The notes: generated by a model from the sequence alone, not told the origin. 64,000 nt of DNA from Bugulina stolonifera (GCA_935421135.1 OW285188.1:16407233-16471232); one strand, 5' to 3'. Positions 38,790 to 58,933 are shown, numbered from the stretch's first letter. Made by a program: numbers and translations.

Positions 38790-41700
38790 AACCAGAGTTT
38801 TTATTGCTAGTTGATGGTAGAGCTACACCCGTTGAATTTATAAGCTAAACATTAGTTTATTAGCTAATAGCATGAAACATCTTGTGCATGGAGTTAAGTC
38901 TTGGAAGCCATTGGTTTGATGGGTAACCCAACGAGCAAACATCTGTTTGACTAATAAATAATTACCCATAAATGAAAATACATTATTGTACTATTCCTGG
39001 TAAGCAGAAGCTACTAGCTGAATATTTAGACAACATTTGAGATCTTATAGCAGTAAGAATTTGAATATACTTGGTACATCATTTCAGTGAAAATTATCTG
39101 ACAGATAATTTGCTGAAAACCAATAAGTTTTAATTAATACTTGTGTATGTATAGTATATTTCTGGTTGCTGTCATGATACAGCAAAAAGGAAACAAACTT
39201 CTGATATTTGCTATGTACTATGAAGTAATGTGTCTATCCACTTATTGCTGATGAACTATAAATTTTATAAACATTGAAATTTTACAATGGGCGAAAGGGG
39301 CACAACTCCAAAACATGTATATGTGCTTATAAGATTAGTATTATCCCATGATGTAAGAAAGTGAAGCATGCCTGTTCAGTAAATAGAAGTAAAGACATGG
39401 AAATGTGATCAGCACATTTATTCAAGGATACTCCAGCTAAGAAATCCTTAGGATTGTAAAATAATATTTGACTAAATCGCCAGCTTTTTCCAAAAAAAAT
39501 TTCTCGTGTGATTTAAAATTACACAGAATGTAAAATATTTCAGCATAGTCTTCCAACTGGAATTGTAATGAAGTGTAGTGCTATCTATGTAATATCCAAG
39601 GCTCAAATTTATAAACTACACAACATATCGTTGATTTTTATCAAAATAAGTTATTGAAAAATTCTGATGATCTAAAGCCCAGAGGAAATGGGAGGTTTGC
39701 AAGTTCCCTAGAGATGCCCTTAAAAACAGGGAGTCTCCCTGTAAAATCTGTGAGATTGGCAGGGAGCAGTGCAGTAGTGCATACATAGGCCTACATTACA
39801 TGGATGTACATTGTGTACATGTAGATATGTTATCACTAAAGTCATTTCAAATGGCACCAAAGTAATATATCTATACATTCAACAAATCGTAAAAAATAAT
39901 ATTTATGATGCACAGATCCACTTGAGGTGTAGCAGAGATTCTGTGCCTATCCAGAAGGTTGCTTGCTATTAGTCATAGGATATACATGTATAGCCGGAGG
40001 GGTATAATTCTAGTGGCTAACCCAATGCGACAAGATAGTTGAGTTTGCAGGCAATAGGGAGACTACTAATTGGTGATTATCTATTTTTTATATTTTCAAG
40101 TGTTGAAAATTTATGCATAATTATGACTAACTTGTACATGATTTTAAGGACATATTGTTTGAGTACAAAACACTGAAGTACTGCCTAAAGCAATCCACCA
40201 AAACTTGTGTATAACATGATACCTATACGGCTCAAGAGTCTAGACTTGAAACCCAATAGGTGAATGTTCCCATAGCAATTACGGCATGTATTTTGAGTTT
40301 TTAAATTCCTCAATATGATGGCTCATTATTGTTTTGTTTGTTTTTGATAGTTTAACATATAATTGCAGTGGCAATTATAAATTCAAGCAGACAGTTTTAA
40401 TAATAATGACCTCAACGTGAAGAACATTAGTGGCACTTCAGCATTGCCTCCCTTCAGTTTCTTAGTTTTCAAGTAGCATTGTATAGCGACTAGTGTGTAT
40501 AACTTTAATATAATAAAAATTATTACCGATGACATAACTACATATTAACCATAATTCGAAGTAAGAATTTAAACTACCAAGTTGGTTACACATTTGTTGG
40601 TGCCAAATCTGCTCTTCAACCCAACATGGATAATTAAATCCCTGTGTGGAATTGACAGTTACAAGTTAATGTACAATGTAAGTCGTAAATTCACAATCAT
40701 ACTCATGTAGACACCAACCTCTCAAATGTAACATTATTGTAACTAAAAAATTGTGAAGCCCATTCAATGTATCTACTACTATTTCCAGCATTACAATATT
40801 ATTACGTTAGTTATAATAATAGTTATAGCTGCATCCTGATTCATTTTATCAACAAATAAAAAAATCTTAGCTACAGGATATAAGTACTTGTAGGAGACCG
40901 TTTTTTCATGGCAAAAATTTATATTAGGTCACTTCCTGCTAAATGTATTTTGCAGAGACATGTAGTTGCACTTGCATCCATAAAATATGTAAATTTTGAT
41001 TATTAGTGGTTAAAAACTTGTCAACACCTTCTAGATATCACAATAGTTTAATATTTTAATTGACTAATTACAATTATATCAACCCATAACCAATTAAACT
41101 ACAATAGAAGTGGTAAAGGCCACTGAACTGAATCCACCACAAACTTGTAGCTTGAGCTGAAAACATGAGTGTTTTACCCTCCAGCTACTGGGAGTACAGT
41201 TTCATATTCTTCAGCAATAATGGTAAGCAATGGAAAAATGTAAATGGAGAAATTCATCTAAAGTTATTTTAATATATATATACATTTTATATAAACTGTA
41301 GCCTACATGGGGTCTATTTGATAGCAAGGTATTGCATATAGTAAATAGGCCTACCCACCATTACCGCATTTTCCCAAAAATATTTCTAGGCCAAGTAAAC
41401 TATAGTTATTTATTTGATAGAAATTGATGTATTACATTGTACATAATGTACATGTACATGTATTTCATATGTTACAAATTTTAGTGGACTGATAGTGATG
41501 GAAGTGCTACGATTATTCAATGTACCAGCAATATTAGGTAGACGTAATATGTTTGTTTACATTCTATCCTACATGTAAAACCTCTGAACTCGATTTGCAG
41601 GAATTGGCATGTACCTTCAATGTGTATAACATTATAACTCAAGCTGTGAGAATAAAGCTATCTAATTATGTATTAATTATTAACCCTTTGAACATAAATT

Positions 41701-43970
41701 AGTCTTGAATCCCATTCTTTAGAGCCAAGCCTGTGTTTTATGGCATCTGATAGCTGTGAAGTAGGATGCTGCCTCTGTATTCAAAGCTAGGGCTGCAACA
41801 GTCCAAGAAATGAGAGGAATTTTGGGATAAAAAATTAAGCTAAGTTGCATAGATACTTGTAACGGTTGTAAATGGTAGGAAGAAAAAAAAATTGTCAACT
41901 GCTAGGATAAAGTATTGATGGAGAAATCACTTATGTAACCTACTACAAAACTATGATGCTTTATGATACATAAATATTTTGCTATGGTTTTCAATAATAC
42001 CTTCCATTACATTGCATATAATTATTGCTTGAATAACATTTGCATAATTATTAAGATGCTTTGACCACTTTGTTGGGTCGAAGCATTTTCTGTATAAGCT
42101 ATAATGGAATTTTTCAAATGAAGAAAAGACCATACATTTTGAGATTGAAATTATTTAGTAATCTGGTGAAGTTGTTCATTAGTCAATAATATGTAAAGTG
42201 ATGGAACAGCTCATCTCTAACGGGCTGATGGCCCAAACAGAAACTTTGCCGACACACAAGACTGACGAGAGTGCTGATTACAGTGGCATCAATAATCATA
42301 TAAAATAATAACCATGGAGACCTACTCAGATAAGCAACCTAATTACAGCTTGAAAAGCAAATTGGATATTATTATTAAATCAATTAAAATTTAGCTTGAT
42401 TGTGATTATATTCAATTATGTAGTGCTGACCATATAAAATAGTATAATTAGATTAACATGTGGCAGCTGGTTTTGAACAAGCTTATCATTTATGATGTTA
42501 GATTACCCCACTAGCATGATATTATGAATTAATCCAGGTGGGCATTAGATCAGCAATATAACAGTAGCTCTAATCTAAATAACTCCCTGGAATGTTTTCT
42601 TATATCCCCTCCTGCATCCTCTCTCAGAGTAAATATTGTCAGCTGCATGCATACTCCCAGAATTACATATTATATTGTCTTATCAATGTGGTACCTGATA
42701 GCAAGGAAACAGTATGCCTACAACATATTATATTATGTACCACTGAATCCTTGAATATGTCATGACCTGAATCTTTCTTACTATTTACATAGCCTGCACT
42801 TAAATATACAAAGTAGACAACTTCTCCAAGTTCAGTGATGACAAAAAGCCAAAGACTATGTCATGCTACTGCTAGGTCGGATGGATACTGTTACTGCAAA
42901 TAAAATTAAATACAGATATACATTTGTATAGCATAATAACAGTTGTGAAAGTCTATCACACCTCATGCTCTGTATAGCCTATAATAATCGTTACTTTTTA
43001 TACAGAATGTGACTGTGCTTTGTTGGATTTCCTTCTTATCCTCTCACTGAACTGTGAGGGTAAAAATCTAGTCACCATCCATTGCATAGTGTCTTCGAGA
43101 CCTAAATTTCAACCACAGGCCAATTTGATACACGCGTCACAGAGTCACGAACACACCGGCCTCATTCAAAAACAAGTTGTGTCGATGAACTAGAGATAGC
43201 TTTACTGGCCAATCAAATTCTCAAATCAATAGTTTGTTTGGCCTAGGCCGCCCATCTTGTGATTTTTATTTGCGACTCTGGTCCGTCCAAGAGGTCGTGA
43301 AGACTCTAATAACAGACCATGTCCCCCTATCAGTCTTTCCTCTCATTTACAAAAGTATCTTATCCATAGAATACTATTATGTAAGCAGCCCCTCAGTTCC
43401 CAGTGCTGTAGGTTACTAATATGGTTGGTTATACACACACACGGATACATAATACACAATTTGAGACCCGTTTTACCTTCCATCTTCTAGGTGAAGGTTA
43501 ATTACCTATTTTGTGTAATTATCTAATTCACTATTATAAGTAATATTATTACTTTAAACAACATGATTATCCTCACCACTAGCAGATTATTTACAATGTA
43601 TTATACAAAAGTTTGGAAATCATGTTCACAACCACATGTATTTTAGTTGAACAAATAATGATCTTCTATAATGTATTATAATAGCTCATAGTTCTATATA
43701 TTTTGTACACAATATACAATCTGACCAGTAATTTGTCACATAAAAATGAAATAGCCATAATTATGCACATGTACATGTAAGTGTTTAAAATTGATAAAAA
43801 ATGTTGCTCTGTTCAATAATTTGGTATAAGGTAAAAAACTTTAATAAATAAAATAACAAATCTGATAAGAATATCTAATATATACAGAGATCATGACTGC
43901 CAGAAATTTGATTGTCTTCTTACTAAAATAAATTTTAAAACTAAAATTAAATCTGATAATTCCATGACTG
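38790..43970. other. Five-kilobase region between CFAP90-like gene and Evx (convergent 3' ends)
   Basis: Contains the 3' flanks of two convergent genes. No exon was found. Features seen are AATAAA at 38953, many ACATGTAC words, and a MITE at about 43089-43306. Confidence 0.45.
43089..43306. mobile_element. MITE copy 1
   Basis: Starts GTGTCTTCGAGACCTAAATT and ends AGGTCGTGAAGACTC, with TA on each side. Internal words (AGGCCAATTTG, ACGAACACACCGGCCT, GCCCATCTTGTGATTTT) match the copy at 55779. No coding capacity. It lies just downstream of Evx. Confidence 0.7.
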
Positions 43971-43973
43971 CAC

Positions 43974-43979
43974 TTTATT
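43974..43979 (-). terminator. Polyadenylation signal AATAAA for Evx
   Basis: AATAAA begins one base after the Evx stop codon (43981-43983) on the minus strand. Further downstream signals are possible. Confidence 0.35.
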
Positions 43980-43980
43980 G

Positions 43981-46900
43981 TTATTCTTTATAAGGTTGGA
44001 AAAGTGATGCTAACATATTGGCACTCGCTGAAGAAGGGGTACTAGAGGTCATCATGAGTCCACTACCACCATTATTGGTAGGATTTTGCAAGCCTGTATG
44101 TAATTGGTTAGATTTGTTCATAGTTTGTTGCAGTAACGATGCTTGTGATAGGCTGGACATAGTGTCTAATAAACTGTTTGATTTGTGGAAGAGAGTGTCC
44201 CGTACAGGTGCTGCTGTGTGGTTGAATGTTGGATAAGGTGGTTGAGGTCTGGCGGCAGAAGTTATGCCCCCTGCTGCATTGTAATAGGGACTGAATGGAG
44301 ATTGGACTGTCTGTATGGCTGACTGTAGTGCTGGATATGGATAGCCGTTCATGTTGGCATGTGCGGCAGCAGTCATGAGATATGCATAGATACCAGGATC
44401 AGCCAGACCATACGGCCATGCTACTGTCATCCTTTGTCTCTTGTCTTTCATTCTTCGGTTTTGAAACCAGACCTACAAATGGACAACCAGTATTTAGGAT
44501 ATGATTTGGAAAATGAGCAAGCTTGAGAATAGAATAATTATATGTTATGCATGTAGCAACAATTATAACATAGCCTACATGTACATGTATTTTAATCATG
44601 ATTGTGGACCCTACTCAATTTATTCCCGTGAGCAATGATATTATAACTTACAATTATTGGAGCACAGTGCATAACTAGATATGACCAAATATAACATTAT
44701 TTTTCATGGAGGTGGAACAAGTCTCTGACTGCTCAAAAGACAAATTCCTTGCATAAAAACATCATAGAAATATATAAAAAAAATGGCCAAACATTATTTC
44801 CATATTTGAATTTAATAAAACTTCTAGCTTTCACAAGTTAGTAAATAAATAATGAAGACCTGTAAGCTTGCATCCTCACCTTAATGGTACTCTCTGGTAG
44901 ACCCAGTTTAGATGCCAGTTCACAGCGTTTTGGTCTGGATACATAGTTCTCCTTGAGGAACTCCTTCTCCAACATATTCAGCTGTTCTCTAGTAAAAGCT
45001 GTTCTGTATCTTCTAATGTTGTCATCCTGCAGACTCAAGTCAACTAAAAGTGAACCGGGAACAGAGTTATATAAAGTGTCACCAAATTTTATTTTTGGGT
45101 GAGAAAGTCCGTTTCCACAGCTGTACCAACATGACTATGCAGAAACCCAGGACAAACCTGAGTATATAATGTAAGAATACACTTGCTAGTATATTTTAAC
45201 AGCTGAGTGGATGAATCATTATAATATAATGGTAGTAATACAAAAGAGTTGGTTTATTTTCTTTTCATTACTAAAAGTGTTTATGTTTTCAACATTGAAA
45301 CAGTTGTATGTTGTAATTGTTTGTAAAATGAACACAATACAGTTTTCCACACATTCTTGAGTCACTAAGAGTGTTGCACTATTCATATTTACATTTTTGG
45401 GTTCATAATAGCCTGGGTGCAACATTATGGTTTGTTGAAACAATAATTATTGCCATTAGTTCACTGAGAATTCAAGTTGGAACCAAGGCTAAAAGTGATA
45501 TGCACAGCTGGATACATCAGAGAATACTGATATCAATTAATCATCCTTGATGATACAATAATTTTGATTGTTTGAAGGAGAATAGACTTCCTTTGCTACC
45601 ATCAGATAACATTATCCTATGGTTGAATTCAACAGAAATATTCTGCCATCAAAAGATCCCCATTTTACAAATTGATGATGATCATTAGGCTTGTATTCTA
45701 CTGAAATATTAAACACACAAAGGTTGTTATTGCAAATCAGTTCCTATATTTAAATTAATTAATTATATTATTATTCAGTAAACATTCTTATAGAAATAAA
45801 TAATATCAAATACAGAAATGGTAAACAATTAGTAAGATAAGTCAGGTGTGCCATTGTGTCCATGTGGTCAATCTGATTTGAATGAATTTATTTCTGATAA
45901 TTATAATCAAATGAAACCAGAAGCTTTATTTATAATAAAACAGTTGATATGTTTGCAGTAAAAGTTTCAGATAAATATCTGAACAAAAGACAGTCAACCA
46001 AAATCCTATTTATCCTCATTGCATGAAACTGGACAGGCAAATGAACAGAAACAAAATATTTACCAGATATTTTAATTACTCTAGATTTTACACAATGAGA
46101 ACAGGTGACTATTGCTTATTTCTGGATTACAATTGTATGAGAATATCAGTTTTAGATATCTGTGGTTATCAAGTCAACATAATTAGTTGAAAACAAATAT
46201 TTCACACCTCATCTTTAGTGTATGACTCTAAACTCACCATCAATAAAAGCTATAATGCATTGTAGTATGTAATAAAACAGATTAACTAACCAAACCACAG
46301 TGTGGTATTATAGAATTATTCCCAATTATTTATGAAACAAATTCAGCAACAAGAAGCATGGAGAAGCATCACATTTGTTTCCTACTGACAAGGAACCAAG
46401 GGAAACTCAAACTTGTAAACTTCAAACATCTAAACATTCCAATATATATTTGTACACGTAACACCTTGCTAGTTTGTATACATATTGTGTGTATCTTTTA
46501 TGTAGCTTTTGCTACTTATTAAACAAAGTATATAAACACATTCTATTAATTGGAGGTAATGATGCATTGCTTAAACAAATAAATTGACTCATAACATAAT
46601 ATTGAATTGAATAGTGTGATAATGTAATGTGTAGGGATATGATAATAACCATTAAGTGCAATAAAATTCTAGTGCATGTAATAGAATACAATTATATTAT
46701 GTTATAATATATAGGTCGGCAGGCCTAATATGCTGCTGTATCTACTCCGATAACTTCAGCTGTCAAACTCCAATAGTTACATTTTCGTAGACTTTAAATA
46801 GTTGTAAAGTTCAGCTAAAAGTGCATAGTGATAACATGTTTTTCCTACTGTAATCTACTGCATTGAAATTTTAAGATATCAGGCTCTGTTGATTCTCAGC

Positions 46901-47489
46901 AAGTGACCAAAAATGTTTTTACCACTGTGGTACTTCATGGCACCTTACATACTATTTGATTTTACTAGTTGGTGGTCTACAGAGCAATGGAGAAACTTGA
47001 ATGTTTATGAATCTACATTGTATTAATAGTTACTCCAAATTTTAAAAATAAATGTAATTCGTGTAGTATGCACAATGTACTTACATATTATACATTGTAC
47101 AATAGATAAACAGCATGCTTCCATGTACAATGTGCAACTAGTATAATGTAGTCCGATGTTTAATTTACTTGAGTAAGAAGGGCATAATAGAGTTATCTTC
47201 TCTTTGAAGGACACATTATTATATTATTTCTCTTACCTTTATGCTGATAGCAATTCTTTCCATCGTCTTCTTCACTACTCTGACTGGTAGATGACAAGGG
47301 ACTGTGAGTCTCTGGAAATGGAACTGTATTTCCTATCTTGGTCCTGGTGGAGCAGATAAACTGTGAACTCTCCATGTCTGACAGCATTGTAGCAAACTGT
47401 ATTCCAATATAGTATATAATTCTGTTGATACAATCAGCTCTGAATGGCTCTCTCTTACTAATGATGGGGAAATTCTTCTTCTGCTGCAT
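43981..47489 (-). CDS. EVX: Even-skipped/Evx homeobox transcription factor
   Basis: Three exons: 47237-47489, 44880-45043, 43981-44472, phases 1 then 0. Starting at 47489 gives 302 aa; an internal Met at 47387 ([10 protein letters not shown]) gives 268 aa and may be the true start. The homeodomain reads [19 protein letters not shown] onward, with [21 protein letters not shown] and [13 protein letters not shown]; the Evx-specific continuation [13 protein letters not shown] follows. The second intron splits the homeobox between residues 46 and 47. Gln50 and Asn51 are intact, so DNA binding of TAAT-type sites is expected. The C-terminus ends SLFQPYKE, like the LFKPY Groucho-recruiting motif of Drosophila Eve, suggesting a repressor. 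A Ser/Glu-rich stretch ([11 protein letters not shown]) precedes the homeodomain. No Hox gene is seen in the window. Confidence 0.93.
45060..47230. other. Evx intron 1
   Basis: AT-rich 2.2-kb intron without open exons. I see no recognised repeat. It could hold enhancers, but none can be identified by eye. Confidence 0.5.
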
Positions 47490-47494
47490 TTATA

Positions 47495-50400
47495 CAGCCA
47501 AATATTGTTTGAATAGAGTTTTATTGCCCCTTCAATTATCAGCTGTGATCTGCCAATTACAGCTCAGGGTAATAATAATAATTCAGGATAATTGACAAAC
47601 ATACCTGGTTGGTTTGTTATTGTTGTTCATATGATATGTGCACAATGTGAATAATCCAGGGGGAGGAGCTTAGCCATCTGCTCAGGAAGTGCATGCTGGT
47701 AAAATTTTTTAGCTTTAAAATTTGATAGATACAAATATATCGGAGGGTAAACATCACCACAGACATAAAAAGAATATGACCTATCTATTATATTGTAGCT
47801 ACATGTACATTTTCTACATGCATGTACATGTGTGTGATGCATAGCAAAGGGAACTACCCTTTCAATATTTTAACATACAGGTGAACTATAACAGTACTTG
47901 TAGAAACTTAAGCTTTACACTGATGTGTCTCTTGAAGATCACTAAAATTTTCATGTTTCTCTGCCAAACACAAGACATTTTACAGTTTTGTTGTAGAACT
48001 GTTACCACAAAAGAGTAAAAGGCTAGTGGTACTAAAATAACTATAATTTTTTCTCTCAGAGCATAAACCCATAATGCAACAATACCTACATGTACATTGA
48101 AAGTCGGAAAATCAAATATGCTCAAAAAGTTACAAATTATAACTAATTCCAATTCAGGCATATTATTATCAATGAAATGAATACATCCAATTTGAAGTTT
48201 TAATACAGACTAAAAGCATGACAGACATGGCAGTTGGTAGGCATACACATTATGTCTTCACTTTCATTAATCACTCAAGTCTAATTGTATGAGCTCCACT
48301 TATACCTAGCCGCTATTATCATGGAGAATTAGAATACACTTGTAATCTATTTAAAATCCTTTGATGAAGTCATTAACTCACAGAAATTCTCCTAATCATA
48401 AACAGTAATAAACATATTAACAATGGGATACAAGTGGAATGGCTGAAAAGAAACAGGGATTGTAAATAGTCTGGTAGACTGGAGGACAAGAGTCTCCACC
48501 CCATCTAAACTTAACCTCCATTAGAGATCAAAGGAAGTGCATCATTGTAATTGACTAGGACAGAGAGACTATTGTTTGTTCCATCATGTAGAGGAGATGG
48601 TCTGACTCAGTACCGACTTTACTCCTGATAAGTTTGACAATTGCTGTGCTAATCTCCCATCCTAGACGCCTGTTTATGAGGCTATAAATAATTTTGTCAC
48701 CAAAAGATGAATTTGATTACTACCAAGTATTCTAAAGTATAAACTTTGGCATCAATGGTGTAATTGGTAATGACACCTTGCTGTGCTAATCTAGACATAG
48801 TTAACTGTAACTACATGTATATGTCCATGCGCACAAAGTTAAGCTAGCATTGGAGTTGTCTTTTCTCTGTATAATACAGTCATCATGCATGTGTGAAACT
48901 GTAGTTTGCCTACATGAACTATAGACTAGTGCTTGTTACTGTCCGTGAAGTACAAGGCTATATCAAGGACAACTAGACTACTATTAACGACTGATCGAAG
49001 GTTTTGAAAACATTCGAATTCCAAACCACAAACAAACTTTTTCGGAACGTCCTGTTTTTTAACTGACATTTTCGAAATATCCCTTTATCATTATTTGTTG
49101 CGATAAATCAGGAAATGTCTCTCTATTGAATGGTTGCTGGTCAATTCTGAATTGGAATGGAGGTCTCAATACCCTAATCTGAAAGAAAGCAGAGAATGAC
49201 TAAGAGAAAGTTGCTTTATTCTTGTTGCTGTCATTTCAATCAGATTATAATTTGACTAATATCTGAGTATGTGGGGGAAAGTCAAAAAACAGGGAATTTT
49301 GTCCAACAGCCACTTGGCCCATGCCAAGCAGCTACCTTGGTAGGCTTAGTGGTGATAGGTTAGTCCAAAGGTTACAGCACCGTCATGTAGTAACTCAAAC
49401 AATATTAAATAAAATATTTTTTTATTATTCGTAAATAAAGTATTTCCCAGACAAAGTTCACTTATAATGAACTGTTTTACAATGTACAATGTATAATGTT
49501 ATCCTACTAGTATAACATACCTGATGTATATAGTGATTGTATAACAACGTAATCTCAAATCTAAAGTATCTACACTGGTACCAAACTGTCGTGGGAACAC
49601 GACTTGAGTTGTTAATAAATTGAGTTGGCTCATCATGTTTATCATTGGTCGTAATCGACACTTATATACAACACTGTTACTCTATTTAGAAATGATAGTT
49701 GTAAATCACATTATACTCATCATCTGTTTATTTGAAATACTATAATGTGTTATTTGATTCCGTGCAAGTAGGAAATGTTATTCCTTTTTAGTCAGTATAA
49801 AATACCTACACGTAGTGTTGTGTAACCGCTGTGGGCACAAAAACTGAAAGTCATGATTTTACTACACCAGGATTTCACTTGATAGTTGATGTACATGAGT
49901 ATAGTATATAATATAATATACATGTATAATTTCCTTGCTAAAAATACATTGTAATATAATATTGTTTTGAATTACATTGAATAAAGGTTTAAATCAACTT
50001 AAATCTATCTACATGTACATGTACATGTAGATATATATTTTGCTGCATAATATACATGTACAAGTATTATTATTGTGTTCTTGTAGAGGTTGAGGCACTA
50101 CTTTATAAATTACATGTACAACATTGTAAACACAACATGACTAAATATAAACCTAGAATATTAATTATTCTTAGCCTTTAGTTTTCATTACAGGTGCCCA
50201 TACAAGTGAGTAGTGAGCAGATAGTGCTAACAAGACTACTCTTGTTGTTACTATTGTCACATTCTACTAACTACAATACAATGTTTGATGGAATTTCTTC
50301 AACTGAGTTATACTTAGTAAAATTAGGTTACAATTGTAGTACGAGTTGGTGTCTCATAATTATGGAAAAACACACAATTCAATAAAAAGAACTATCAGAA

Positions 50401-51520
50401 TGGTTCGTAATTTCAGTTATTTCTGTCATCTAATATCTTCAATATTTTGTAGTATAATTTAGGTGGCTAAGTCTACAAGTTTTTCTCTGTATTTTGGCTG
50501 TAGCTTTCTGAATCTTGTACTAATAATTTATAGTAATTAATCTTGGAAGAAGACCAGCACAGATAATTATACCAGAATCTGCAAAGGATTCGGAAATTAT
50601 ACATCATAATTACAATTATGATACCATAATTGTTCCAATAAATGCATGCCAGAGCTAACAAAGCCTGTGACCATCATGTTGAATATAGCCTGGTACACAT
50701 TTGAATGTTATCTGAATGAATTATTAGTCCAAAGGCTATGCAAAAAGTTAACTACCTTTCTCCAGACAACTTTTCAGCTGTAAAATACTTTGCAGGCCCA
50801 GGAAACCTAATATAAAGAGGTAATTAGAAAAATAATGAGCAAGTGCTTTGGTGTGCTGCAGTACCCTGTATGGTGTGGTTCATAAATGAGTATAGCCTTG
50901 TAGGCAGACTTTCTCTGGACTGTTTTACTACAACAGGTAATACAGGTAATAATGTTTTTCCATGGGGCGAGTTTTGGGTCCTTCAATAATAGGCCTTGGA
51001 TTATCTACAGCAAGTAATATTATGCATCTTATACTACAACATGTAGTTTCTATATCAAATTAATTGCAAACTAATTACTGCTCTTTTTATTTTTTGTAGG
51101 CTGTTCAAAGTTTAGAGAAATTTTCAACTGTGGATTTACATGTTGTAGAATAAATTTGTTGTCAGAACTCAGCAATAGAAATGCTTTGCTGTATGTTATA
51201 CAAATTATTATTCCTTTATAACTCGTATCATACAAGAGAAGAAGGAACAATGTGTCTGTCACCATTCATTTTATAAGAATGGCTGTATGTGGTATCCTGT
51301 TCAAGTATTAAATATAATTTTAGTCGTGCAGATTGTACAAGAGAAACAACTCCAACATGTATTCACATCAACATGTACATGTTGTAAGCTGTTGGAGGCT
51401 CTGTCCAATGGCAAAGCTTCTTACACTTCTTAGATGAATGTAACTGTAGGTTTGGAGAGATAATGTAAGATATTATTAATTGTGGTACACAGTAATAAAT
51501 CAGGGAAAGAATATTGTAAT
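47495..51520. other. Evx upstream region / TSSK 3' flank
   Basis: About 4 kb with no supported exon. Contains ACATGTACATG words near 47800 and 50010, and single arms of the GAGTTRTC repeat near 47175 (just inside the Evx gene) and 48855. It would contain the Evx promoter; no TATA box was identified with confidence. Confidence 0.4.
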
Positions 51521-51527
51521 ATAAATA

Positions 51528-51533
51528 TTTATT
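51528..51533 (-). terminator. Possible polyadenylation signal of the TSSK-like gene
   Basis: AATAAA on the minus strand about 140 bp after the stop at 51672-51674. The spacing is usual for a short 3' UTR. Confidence 0.4.
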
Positions 51534-51671
51534 TTTCTTTCTTGACTTTACAAATTATTGGATCACAACTTTGATTTGATCAAATTCCATAAACACTAAG
51601 GACCAGCAGACATCTTTAGAACTTCCCCACCATCAACACTGACATCTACCAGTGAATCAATGATGTCTACA

Positions 51672-57217
<5,546 letters not shown>

Positions 57218-57389
57218 CTGAAACAATTACATGAGAGTAGCTCAAGAAATATGACCTCTTGAGTCATATCAACTTCTCCACCCCAACATTCTTGTGACCA
57301 ACTATGAACAACATCTAAAACTCTTTTTATAGAACTAGGAGAGATAATTTTCAGCCAGAATTCAAATATAAGTTATGAAAACAAAATAT

Positions 57390-57480
57390 TAGGGAGCAGC
57401 CGTGGCCTAGTGGTTTGAGCGCTGGACTTTCAATTCCTGTGAAATGTCATTGGTTGTGTTTGGAAGAGTATTCAACTTAT
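57390..57480 (+). repeat. tRNA-like SINE fragment
   Basis: GCAGCCGTGGCCTAGTGGTTTGAGCGCTGGACTT is the typical head of a tRNA-derived SINE (A box TGGCCTAGTGG). The B box is decayed, and no tRNA fold completes it. It lies between the TSSK and LASP genes. Confidence 0.5.
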
Positions 57481-58930
57481 AGTCATTTTACCGTGCTGAA
57501 AACCCTTTTCTCTACCCCAAACAAATGCCGATCTTTATATCATTGCTTCCCTACCTGGGATTAATAACAGGAAGTCAAACTGAAATATTCCTGTTTATAT
57601 TTGTTCACCAGATACCTTTTGTGTTTTTACTTCACTGTAACTTGTGGAACAAAGTTTCAATTTTGAATCTGAGATCACTATTATGTTATATGCATTTTTA
57701 GAGTAGAAATGTGAATATTACAAAGTTTGCAGACTTTTTCCTTACTTATTATATTATATTATATTGTAACATAAGTATTTAGCCTGTATAATAGCAATCC
57801 ATATACAAATTACACATTCATGTACCTGTCCAGTCACTATGGTAGATATTAATCAAGTGGAATTGTCTCACCTATTCAGTGATGCAGTTGCATTGATCCA
57901 CAGCGAAAGGAATATTATTTTGTTCAAAAAACTTGATTTGATGTCTGAGTAAATAACTATGAATTAAGATGAATTATTATTATATTATTGCAAATACTGA
58001 GAGTTAAGACATCAATGTAAAAAAATCTTTGTAATTCCTTAAATAGCATATAGAATTCCTGAAGCCTTCAACATCTACCAGTTGATGGAATAGTAATAAT
58101 CATTGTGATTAGTTTTTTGTTGGGAAAATTCCCAAATTTAATTAATAATATTATTATTATTAGTTGTATTTACAGTACTTGATATAGTAGGAAGGTAAGT
58201 TACTAATTGACTGTAGAAAATGTTGTGTGGAATCAACTTGCTGTACTTGGCATAACTAAAACAAAAAACCCAAGGCAATCTTGCAGAATTTACTGTCTCA
58301 GAGTAGAAATTGTATTAAAGTTTTATTACTAGACATCAATACACAAATTACCTGTTAGACTGATATGTATGAAAAATCACGTTACTCGATTGATAACACA
58401 ATTTGAGATAAGGCTGAATAAAAAACCTGTTATTAGCTGATTGAGATAATATAGTATTAATTTAATCATATTTATAATAAAATTATTAGCGATTGAAAAA
58501 CAAATGATGAGCACGACATTTACAAATTACCTGATACGACATTATAGAATATAATTATAGTAAATACTGTAATCATATGCGTAGTAAGACAAGACATGGA
58601 CTGATAACTCTCTCCATTATAACTACAGCAATACACTGCTCAGTTGTAATAATAATTAGTAAATGCTTAGTTGGTAGTTGATAGCAGCTCATTTGGAATA
58701 ACTAACCTAATACTATTGCATTGAAAGTTCATCCCTTGTTCTAGGAGTGAAAACCAGTCTAAAATCTAAAAGCACACCTACAGCTGCCACAGGGTCAAAT
58801 GGCCACTAGTGAACCGTATCATAACTATTGCATCAAATAACTATTGATTGCAGATTCTGTCTATTAATTAAAATCAAATAAATTACTAGATTTTACAATT
58901 TAAAACCCATAATTGGCCTCATATGAAACA
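57480..58930. other. Region between LASP 3' end and TSSK 5' end
   Basis: AT-rich with no supported exon. A minus-strand AATAAA near 58320 could serve LASP. Upstream exons and promoter of the TSSK-like gene probably lie in the higher-identity stretch near 57.1-57.4 kb. Confidence 0.35.
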
Positions 58931-58933
58931 ACG

